DNA of 64,000 nt, from the NCBI GenBank assembly GCA_018436725.1, contig JAHDKT010000022.1, forward strand, positions 1 to 64,000, in the 5' to 3' direction. Source of the stretch: Synergistaceae bacterium (GTDB lineage: Bacteria; Synergistota; Synergistia; Synergistales; Aminobacteriaceae). Under the pieces are notes generated by a model. That model saw only the letters and a list, made by a program, of their open reading frames with translations. It was not told where the DNA came from and ran no database searches. Positions 57,309-64,000 of this stretch are shown here, one piece after another. Every line of letters starts with the position of its first letter. Position 1 is the first letter of the stretch. Both the position numbers and the translations under genes were made by a program.

Positions 57309-58364
57309 TCAGGCCACCCCCGCCTGGAGCAGCTCGTGAAGGTGCAGAATGCCCACGGGGCGCTTCCCCTCCACCACGATGATGGCGGAGATCTCCCGCC
57401 GCTCCATCACGCGCACCGCTTCGACGGCGAGCTTGTCCGGCTGGATGATCAGCGGATTTCTCGTCATGACGCTCCCCACTTCCAGCGAGAGACACTCCAC
57501 CCCTCTCGAACCGATGAGCCGCCGCAGGTCGCCGTCGGTGAAGACGCCGGCGATTTCGCCCTTTTCATCGACGATGACCGTCGCGCCGTACCCCTTGCTC
57601 GTCATCTCGAAGAGCGCGTCGCTCACGGAGACGTTCATGCCGACGAGCGGCAGCTTTTCACCCGTCCCCATGACGTCGCCCACTCTCGTAAGGAGCCTGC
57701 GTCCAAGCGCGCCCCCCGGATGGAAGAGAGCGAAGTCCTCCGGCCGGAGGCCCCGAAGCTCCGTCACCATCCCGGCGAGCGCGTCGCCGAGCGCGAGCTG
57801 CAACGTCGTGCTGCACAAGGGGGCGAGATTGAGCGCGTCCTGATCGCGCTCTCCCGGTTCGAGGGGCGTCGCGCACGCGGTGATGCCCGCCTCGGAACGC
57901 ACCGAGGAGTCGAGCACGGCGTCGGCGTTTTTCGCCAGGGGAGAGTGCACCCCTCCGGTGATGGCGATGATCGGCGCGCCGAGGCGTTTGAAGTGCGGCA
58001 GCAGCGAGACGACCTCCGCGGTCGTCCCGCTGTTGCTGATGAAGAGCGCCGCGTCGTCGCGGCAGACCATGCCGAGGTCGCCGTGCGACCCTTCGGCGGC
58101 GTGGAGGAAAAAAGAGGGCGTTCCCAGAGAGGCGAGCGTCGCCGCGATCTTCCGTCCGATGATCCCCGACTTGCCCATTCCCACCACCACGAGTCTGCCG
58201 GTGCAGGAGTGCACGATCCGCGCGGCCTTCACCAGCTCCATGCCCGTTCGCTGCGCGGCTCTCTCGATCTCGGCCGCCTCGGCGCGCAGAATCCCTTTTC
58301 CCGCTTCGAGAAGGTCAACGTCGGAGAGACATCGTCCTTCGCGTTCCCACGGAAGGCAGAACAT
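57309..58364 (-). CDS. kdsD: Arabinose-5-phosphate isomerase (KpsF/GutQ type)
   Basis: Makes D-arabinose 5-phosphate from ribulose 5-phosphate, the first step of Kdo synthesis. The SIS domain (about 45-180) has the GMGKSGIIGRKIAATLASLG and SNSGTTAEV motifs, and two CBS domains follow (about 225-351, with GDLRRLIGSRG). ATG 58364 lies one base after the kdsA stop. Length 351 residues is standard. Confidence 0.96.
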   Translation of the reverse strand: MFCLPWEREGRCLSDVDLLEAGKGILRAEAAEIERAAQRTGMELVKAARIVHSCTGRLVVVGMGKSGIIGRKIAATLASLGTPSFFLHAAEGSHGDLGMVCRDDAALFISNSGTTAEVVSLLPHFKRLGAPIIAITGGVHSPLAKNADAVLDSSVRSEAGITACATPLEPGERDQDALNLAPLCSTTLQLALGDALAGMVTELRGLRPEDFALFHPGGALGRRLLTRVGDVMGTGEKLPLVGMNVSVSDALFEMTSKGYGATVIVDEKGEIAGVFTDGDLRRLIGSRGVECLSLEVGSVMTRNPLIIQPDKLAVEAVRVMERREISAIIVVEGKRPVGILHLHELLQAGVA

Positions 58365-58365
58365 C

Positions 58366-59331
58366 TCAGCGGCCCCCTTCGCCTTCTGGAACGGCTTCGT
58401 CGGCCCACTCCAGAGAGGCGTGTCCGAATCGTTCGCGGACGAAGGCGTGCAGTTCGGCGAGCTGTTCGAGGAGGAAGCGCATCTTCTTCAGCGGGACGAG
58501 GTTCGGACCGTCGCTCTTCGCCTTTTCCGGGCGGGGGTGCGTCTCGAGGAAGAGCGCGTCGATCCCTGCCGCGACGGCGCTCCTGGCGAGCGGAAGGACG
58601 AAACGCCTGTCGCCGCCGCTCGCTCCGCCCGCGGCGCCTGGCATCTGGACGCTGTGCGTCGCGTCGAAGACGACCGGACACCCGAGGGCGCGCATGAGCG
58701 GCAGGGAGCGCATATCCACCACGAGCTGGCCGTACCCCATGAAGGTGCCGCGTTCGCAGAGCATCAGGCCGGAGCACCCGCCCTGGCGGCACTTCTCCAC
58801 GACGTGTTTCATGTCGCCGGGGGCCAGAAACTGCGCTTTTTTCACGTTGAGCGGCTTTCCGGTCGCGGCTGCGGCGAGCAGAAGATCGGTTTGACGGCAG
58901 AGGAACGCCGGAATCTGCAGGACGTCGACGGCGCGCGCCGCGGGCTCTGCCTGCCAGGATTCGTGAATATCCGTGAGCACGGGGACCGACGCCTTGCGGC
59001 GTATCTCCGCGAGCTGTTCAAGCCCGGCTTCGAGCCCCGGACCGCGAAAACCGGAAAGCGAGGTGCGGTTCGCCTTGTCGAAGGAGGCCTTGAAGATATA
59101 GCGCACACCCAGGGACGAGCAGATGTCCCGTACCGTTTCGGCGATCTCGAGTCCGAGTTCCGGCGTCTCCAGGGAGCACGGACCGGCGATGAGTGCGAGC
59201 GATCCTTGCCCTATCGAAAAATCCCATCGTTTCTCGGGCGAGCTATCCTTTATGCGGACAGCCGGGATTCCGCAAACGTCCGTTCCCTCGGAAACAGAGA
59301 TGCGCTCCGAGGCGCATGAGGAAGTGTTCAC
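58366..59331 (-). CDS. kdsA: Kdo-8-phosphate synthase
   Basis: Condenses arabinose 5-phosphate and phosphoenolpyruvate. The 321-residue protein has [17 protein letters not shown] near 48, the [12 protein letters not shown] motif near 80, and LIS-like [13 protein letters not shown] near 185. The first 35 or so residues are longer than in classical KdsA (about 280), so an internal start is possible, but GTG 59331 has AGGAG upstream. It heads the Kdo synthesis pair with kdsD. Confidence 0.95.
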   Translation of the reverse strand: MNTSSCASERISVSEGTDVCGIPAVRIKDSSPEKRWDFSIGQGSLALIAGPCSLETPELGLEIAETVRDICSSLGVRYIFKASFDKANRTSLSGFRGPGLEAGLEQLAEIRRKASVPVLTDIHESWQAEPAARAVDVLQIPAFLCRQTDLLLAAAATGKPLNVKKAQFLAPGDMKHVVEKCRQGGCSGLMLCERGTFMGYGQLVVDMRSLPLMRALGCPVVFDATHSVQMPGAAGGASGGDRRFVLPLARSAVAAGIDALFLETHPRPEKAKSDGPNLVPLKKMRFLLEQLAELHAFVRERFGHASLEWADEAVPEGEGGR

Positions 59332-59361
59332 TGCTGCATCATCTCCTGATTCAGAAAGTAT

Positions 59362-61779
59362 CTACCCGTCCTGCGGTCGCGGACGCCGCCCGTCCGACGC
59401 ACCCCAGCGCGACGCAAGCGTTTCGTACATTCGGACGCGGAGATCCCACCCCATCTTGGAGGCGGCGTACTCCACAACCTTGTCCAGAGCTCCCGGTCCC
59501 CCCAGCCGCGCCACGCCTTCGGCGGCCATACGCATCCTCAGGTCCTCGTCGGAGAGGATCCGCACCGCCGCTTCCGCAAGCGCCCTCGGTTCCGGAGGAA
59601 CGAGCACCTCGGAGTCGCCGAGCAGTTTCTTCTGGACGAATTTTCCTTTTTCCTCGATAGAGACCACGGGAACGCCCATCCCTGCGCACACCTGGTTTGC
59701 GGTGCCTCCGAGGCCGACGAGGACATGCGCCCTGCCGGCGACCGCAGGAAGCGGGCCGAAAAAAAAGCTGATTGAACACGTTCCCTTCCGTACGCCCGGC
59801 TCACTTTTTCCGCCGAAGGAACACCATGGTCCTTCCTCCGAGGCCGGGACGCGTTCGCAGGCCTCCAGCAGCCTCCGCCTGTCGAGAGTGGGCGCAACGA
59901 CCATCATATACGACGCTCCTGAAGGCAGCAATGCATGCATTTCCTCCACAGCCTGGAGAAGAAGGCACAGATCGTCGTACGCCCTCCGTCTGCTTCCCGG
60001 AAGGAGCAGAATGCGCGGGTTGTTCTCGCTCCCCCAGAGTACCGGCTCGATAGTATTATCACACGTAATGTCCATTATGGGGTTTCCGTCGAAGCGCGCA
60101 AGCACTCCGGAGCGCAGCAGTTCCTCCGCCGTATCCCGGTCGCGGGTCCACGCCATCCGACTCCTGTGCTTGATGAGAAATCGTTCGAGCCTCCAGTGCC
60201 CGCTCAGATAGACAGTCTTCGCCGTGGCGATGAGGACGGGGAGCTGCCCCTGCCCCCAGAGCGCGTGCAACAGCAGATAGACGTCGCCGACGCACAACGG
60301 GGTTCTGATGCGCCCGCGGAGCAGTTTCCACGCGCCCATCTGGCGCGCTATGGAGCGGAGGAGTCCGGAACGCAGATCCTTCCACAGGTCGGCGAATCGG
60401 TACTTGATCACGCCGTCGCTCGGCGAGTCCGAGGGGACGGAGTCGATCGGGATCCCCTCTTTGATGTAGTGCTCTCCCCTGCCGACTATGGGAAAAGCCG
60501 AGACAGAGGCCGAGGGAAATCGCTCGGCGAGTTTTCGGGCGAGCAACACCCCCATGGAATCCTCCCCGTAGCCGTTCGAGGCGACAACCAGCCGGGGGCG
60601 CAACGCTTCGAGGAGGCATCGCCGGAAACGTTCCTCGTCGTCCAGCACCGTGGAGATGAACGGAACGAGGATATCGCGGGACGACGTCCAGTCCTGGGGG
60701 AGGTTGTAGACGTCCTTCTCCGTGCAGACCATGCACGACGCTCCGCACTCCTCCATCGAGGCTTCGAGCGCGGTCATATCTTCGAGACGGTAGCGGTAGT
60801 GATCTTTGAATCTGTGCTCCCTGAGGATGCCGACGCCTCCGTTTTCCAGAGATCGACGGAAGCTCTCCGGACTGCCGATGGCGGAGAAAGCGAGCGCGGA
60901 GGACGGTCGTCCGGAGTCCGATCCTTTCCACCCTCCGTTCCATCGCCGCCAGGTATGCAGAGAGATGCGCGAGAAGAAGAGCCGTTCTCTGGAGACGAAC
61001 CGGGAAATCTCCGCGATAAGGCGTTCAAGCCGATCCGGCTCCACCTGGTCCGACTTGGTCACGACCACGGCCGACGCTCTGGAAAGCACCGAGGGCGGCT
61101 CTCTGAGAATGCCCGCGGGCGCGATCCATCCGTTCCCGAAGGGACAGCACGCGTCGACAAGCACGATATCGGCGTCGCGGCTCATTCTGCGGTGCTGGAA
61201 GGCGTCGTCCGCGACGATGAGCTGGACCTTCCTCCCGGAGAGCACATCGACGTCCCGAAGACGGTCCTTCGACACCGCCACCGGCACTCCGGGAAGGCGC
61301 GAGGCGAGGAGCAGCGGCTCGTCGCCTACAAGATCCCGGAAACCGGAGAGCGTGCGCTCCCCCGCAGTCTCCGATGAGATCGTTTCCGCAGTGATTACTA
61401 CAGGATCGACGGTTTTTCCTCCGTACCCTCTGCTGATGATTCCGGGCTCGATGCCCGCCTCCTGAAACATGCGGCAGAGCATCTCCACGAAAGGCGTCTT
61501 GTTCGTCCCACCAAGCGTGATATTTCCGACGCTTACTACAGGAAGCGGGGGCTCCTCCGAGCGGATCAGCCCGTGGTCGAAAGCAAAATTTCTGACGGCC
61601 ACCACGGACTTCGCGACAAGACCGAAAGGATAGACGAGAACCCACGGAGAGAGCGTCGTCTCTCCCCGCGCAAAGGAGAGATAACTCCCCAAAGCCGCGC
61701 CGACGGACGAGCGGAACCTGCGGAACACCTCCGCCGAGGAGAGTTTCCTGAGAACCCCTCCCTCTTCCGGACTCTTCAT
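59362..61779 (-). CDS. lpxK: LpxK fused to an LpxB-related domain
   Basis: Predicted bifunctional lipid A enzyme. Residues about 1-390 are tetraacyldisaccharide 4'-kinase: membrane-associated N-terminus, P-loop VSVGNITLGGTNKTPF near 83-98 (N where most have G before KT), the DDAFQHRR motif and a C-terminal TEKD segment. From about residue 390, starting with LVVASNGYGEDSMGVLL, a second domain of about 415 residues matches lipid-A-disaccharide synthase-related proteins, with PIVGRGEHYIKEGIPI and LLPGSRRRAY. The frame is open throughout. It overlaps the msbA stop by four bases. A separate LpxB-like gene is at 63530-64000. Confidence 0.9.
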   Translation of the reverse strand: MKSPEEGGVLRKLSSAEVFRRFRSSVGAALGSYLSFARGETTLSPWVLVYPFGLVAKSVVAVRNFAFDHGLIRSEEPPLPVVSVGNITLGGTNKTPFVEMLCRMFQEAGIEPGIISRGYGGKTVDPVVITAETISSETAGERTLSGFRDLVGDEPLLLASRLPGVPVAVSKDRLRDVDVLSGRKVQLIVADDAFQHRRMSRDADIVLVDACCPFGNGWIAPAGILREPPSVLSRASAVVVTKSDQVEPDRLERLIAEISRFVSRERLFFSRISLHTWRRWNGGWKGSDSGRPSSALAFSAIGSPESFRRSLENGGVGILREHRFKDHYRYRLEDMTALEASMEECGASCMVCTEKDVYNLPQDWTSSRDILVPFISTVLDDEERFRRCLLEALRPRLVVASNGYGEDSMGVLLARKLAERFPSASVSAFPIVGRGEHYIKEGIPIDSVPSDSPSDGVIKYRFADLWKDLRSGLLRSIARQMGAWKLLRGRIRTPLCVGDVYLLLHALWGQGQLPVLIATAKTVYLSGHWRLERFLIKHRSRMAWTRDRDTAEELLRSGVLARFDGNPIMDITCDNTIEPVLWGSENNPRILLLPGSRRRAYDDLCLLLQAVEEMHALLPSGASYMMVVAPTLDRRRLLEACERVPASEEGPWCSFGGKSEPGVRKGTCSISFFFGPLPAVAGRAHVLVGLGGTANQVCAGMGVPVVSIEEKGKFVQKKLLGDSEVLVPPEPRALAEAAVRILSDEDLRMRMAAEGVARLGGPGALDKVVEYAASKMGWDLRVRMYETLASRWGASDGRRPRPQDG

Positions 61780-63533
61780 GGAACGGTCGTCTCCCCTAAA
61801 GTGGACAGACGGTGGTAAAGGCCGCCCCGCGCCAGCAGTTCATCGTGCGTTCCCTGCTCGGCGATGCGTCCCTCGTCGAGCACGACGATCCGGTCGGCGC
61901 TCCTGACCGTGGAGAGCCGATGCGCGATGACGAAGGATGTGCGCCCCTCCATAGCTTTGTCCATCGCTTTCTGGACGAGACGCTCGACCTCCATATCGAG
62001 CGACGACGTCGCCTCGTCGAGAATGAGAATCCGCGGATTCCGCACCACGGCGCGCGCTATGGCGATGCGCTGCCGCTGCCCGCCGCTCAGCGTGACGCCC
62101 CGCTCGCCGACTTCGGTTTCGTACCCCGACGGGAGGGATTCTATGAAGGAGTGAATGCCCGCTATCTCGGCCGCCTTGACGATCTCCTCCCTGGCAAGGC
62201 CGGGGAGGCCGTATGAAATGTTGAACGCTATGGAGCCGCGCAACAGCAGCGAGTCCTGATGCACCACGCCGATCTGCTTCCGGAGTTCTCTGAGGTCGAG
62301 CGTGCGCACGTCCGCGCCGTCGATGGAGACCGTCCCGCTGTCCGGGTCGTAAAAACGGGGGATGAGATCCGCCAGAGTGGATTTTCCCGAGCCTGTCGGG
62401 CCGACGACGGCGATCTTCTCTCCCGGACGAACGTCGAGATTGATACCCTTGAGTACCTCCTGCCCCTTGACGTAGGAGAAAGAGACATGGCGGAAAGAGA
62501 CGCTCCCCCTGACCGCCCCGAGAGGCGCCGGGCTGTCCGGCGTGACGATGTCCTCCGGCGTGTCGAGCAGGCCGAAGATCCTGTCCGTCGCGGCCAGACC
62601 TATCTGCATGGAGCCGACCACCGAGGTGAACACTCGTATCGGCTGCACGAGGAATCCTAGATACCCGAGGAAGGCGATCAGTTCGCCCGGCGTCAGATCT
62701 CCGTTCACCACATCCTTTCCTCCGAGCCAGAGGATGAGCGCAAGCGCCGCGATGAGCACTACCTCGATGATCCCGGCGAGGGCTGACTGTACCTGAACTC
62801 CGTGCATGACGGCGCGGAAGTTGTCCCGGTTGCTGCTCCTGAATCTTGCCAGTTCAAGGTCCTCCGTCGCGAAAGAACGGACGATCCGGATGGCCCCGAA
62901 GGCTTCCTGTACGACTGCGGAGAGCGTCGCCAACTCGCTCTGTATTGCGTGCCCCACACCGCGGAGCTTTTTTGCCGCACGGTCGAGGATGACCACGGTG
63001 AGCGGGAGTATGGCGAAGGTGATGAGCGTGAGCTTCCAGTTGATGTAGAGCAGGAAACCGACCATTCCGGCGAAAGTGGCAGCCTGCACCACAAGGTTCA
63101 CCAGAACGGACGTGACGAGGTTCTGGAGTATGGTGACATCGTTGGTGATCCGCGACATCAGCTCCCCCAGTCGCTTGCCGTAGAGGTACTTCAGCGACAT
63201 CCGCTGGAGATGGTCGTAGAGGCGAAGCCGGAGGTCCATCACGACGTTCTGCCCCACCCAGTTCATCAGATACTGATGGCCGTACGATGCGATCCCCTTC
63301 CCGGCGAAGAGCGCCACGAGGACGAAGGGGAGCGCGTTGAGCATGGAGAGGTCCTTGTCGATGAGGACGTCGTCGACGACGTTCTTAAGCAGCCACGGCG
63401 GCACCACGTTGCACGCCGACGCGGCGATCATGCATCCGAGGGCGAGGAAGAATCGCCGCGAATACGGGCGGGCGTAGGCGAGCAGACGAAGATAGGGCGA
63501 CTTCTTCGATGGAGCCGTTCCTTGTGAAGTCAT
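61776..63533 (-). CDS. msbA: Lipid A flippase MsbA-like ABC transporter
   Basis: Inner-membrane ABC exporter that flips lipid A-core. The 585 residues have six membrane segments (about 1-320) and an ATPase domain with Walker A GPTGSGKSTLADLI near 383, signature LSGGQRQRIAIARAV and Walker B ILDEATSSLD. A general lipid or drug exporter is possible, but its place between an LpxB-like gene and the LpxK fusion supports MsbA. It overlaps both neighbours by four bases. Confidence 0.92.
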   Translation of the reverse strand: MTSQGTAPSKKSPYLRLLAYARPYSRRFFLALGCMIAASACNVVPPWLLKNVVDDVLIDKDLSMLNALPFVLVALFAGKGIASYGHQYLMNWVGQNVVMDLRLRLYDHLQRMSLKYLYGKRLGELMSRITNDVTILQNLVTSVLVNLVVQAATFAGMVGFLLYINWKLTLITFAILPLTVVILDRAAKKLRGVGHAIQSELATLSAVVQEAFGAIRIVRSFATEDLELARFRSSNRDNFRAVMHGVQVQSALAGIIEVVLIAALALILWLGGKDVVNGDLTPGELIAFLGYLGFLVQPIRVFTSVVGSMQIGLAATDRIFGLLDTPEDIVTPDSPAPLGAVRGSVSFRHVSFSYVKGQEVLKGINLDVRPGEKIAVVGPTGSGKSTLADLIPRFYDPDSGTVSIDGADVRTLDLRELRKQIGVVHQDSLLLRGSIAFNISYGLPGLAREEIVKAAEIAGIHSFIESLPSGYETEVGERGVTLSGGQRQRIAIARAVVRNPRILILDEATSSLDMEVERLVQKAMDKAMEGRTSFVIAHRLSTVRSADRIVVLDEGRIAEQGTHDELLARGGLYHRLSTLGETTVP

Positions 63534-64000
63534 CGTTCAGAGAGCATCCTTTCAATATGGTCGGCCATGGCGGCCGCAGCGCCCAGCGGCGCCGAACCGG
63601 CTATCTCGGAGAGCGCCTTCCGCGTATCCGCAAGATACTTCTCGTCCAGAATGCGCTCGGCGACCCTCTCCGCGACATCATGTGCGGAGACCTCGCCGAT
63701 CATCTCGTCGACGACGGTTCGCCCGGCGAGTCTGTTCGGCCACGCCAGGAATCCGGTTCGTCGTCCTTTCGCCCTGAGCGCGGCCTCGCGCAGCACGGGG
63801 CCGAGCAGAGGGATGCGAGCAAGCACTCCGACCGCTCCCGGAAGCGGGATATGCCGAAGAGAGGAAAACGGCACCGCGACGAGAAAAGGGACGGAGCAGC
63901 GCATCAGTTCGAGCGTGTTTGTTCCGGGCTGCGTCACGGCGAAATCTACCCCGCGCAGCGCTTCTCCGTTTCCTCCGCGGACAGGAATCAGCCCCTCCTC
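63530..64000 (-). CDS. Lipid-A-disaccharide synthase-like protein (partial, C-terminus)
   Basis: Only the last 156 codons are in the window, and the frame stays open to the right edge. The visible part has the QPGTNTLELMRCSVPFLVAV block, the glycosyltransferase-like G-T-x-T-LE signature seen in LpxB (there ASGTATLEAALLGVP), then a GFLAWPNRLAGRTVVDEM segment matching the LpxB PN-LAGR-V-E pattern. It overlaps msbA by four bases. It could be a true LpxB or another LpxB-related protein like the domain fused to LpxK. Confidence 0.7.
   Translation of the reverse strand, partial: EEGLIPVRGGNGEALRGVDFAVTQPGTNTLELMRCSVPFLVAVPFSSLRHIPLPGAVGVLARIPLLGPVLREAALRAKGRRTGFLAWPNRLAGRTVVDEMIGEVSAHDVAERVAERILDEKYLADTRKALSEIAGSAPLGAAAAMADHIERMLSER

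Noticed and set aside
59935..61377. Plus-strand open frame of 480 codons
   Set aside because: It is antisense to the LpxK fusion gene and shows no motif of its own.

Overview
The window reads as a chromosome segment of a GC-rich diderm anaerobe, most likely of the Synergistota. The reasons are inferred from gene content. An archaeal/eukaryote-type prolyl-tRNA synthetase, a porin with one SLH domain and a coiled coil, and CsaB next to a DUF5693 protein occur together with a split transketolase and a complete Kdo/lipid A gene set. No database search was possible. The left edge cuts into a 16S rRNA gene (5' end, minus strand) and the right edge cuts into an LpxB-like gene. No phage, insertion sequence, CRISPR array or tRNA was found.

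Layout. 1-400: 16S 5' end, leader with an 18-bp tandem repeat, and a strong rrn promoter. 403-8800: proS, a patatin/beta-barrel protein, a dicarboxylate symporter, CheX, a RuvC-like nuclease, an LpxL-type acyltransferase, a universal stress protein and a RimI-like acetyltransferase. 8811-23421: a long minus-strand run of housekeeping and envelope genes: purA, a divergent polysaccharide deacetylase, ctpA, an EnvC-like activator with ftsX and ftsE, transketolase halves, csaB, DUF5693, maf, DUF4321, uppP and rnj. 23571-24068: greA with its own promoter. 24110-34744: LptD- and LptC-like export proteins, three unrecognised secreted proteins, pyrG, a LysM/M23 protein, rho and a small membrane protein. 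34984-39849: an ECF S component, a D-glutamate cyclase-like protein, pfkA, a second secreted protein related to the one beside lptC, and the SLH porin.

40233-64000 is a lipopolysaccharide region. fcl and gmd make GDP-L-fucose, and a GT10 fucosyltransferase on the opposite strand could use it. Between them lie remnants of an AlgI-type O-acyltransferase broken by frameshifts. From 64000 down to 46642 runs one very compact minus-strand series: LpxB-like (partial), msbA, an LpxK fused to a second LpxB-related domain, kdsA, kdsD, waaA, an unknown protein, kdsB, an ELM1-like protein, three glycosyltransferases and a three-gene dTDP-3-acetamido-3,6-dideoxyhexose set. It couples core Kdo-lipid A assembly to strain-specific sugar synthesis.

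The points most worth a second look are the LpxK/LpxB-related fusion, two genes (waaA and the rimI-like gene) whose conserved N-termini have no ATG, GTG or TTG start, the unknown protein inside the Kdo operon, a two-member family of secreted proteins, and the decayed acyltransferase.
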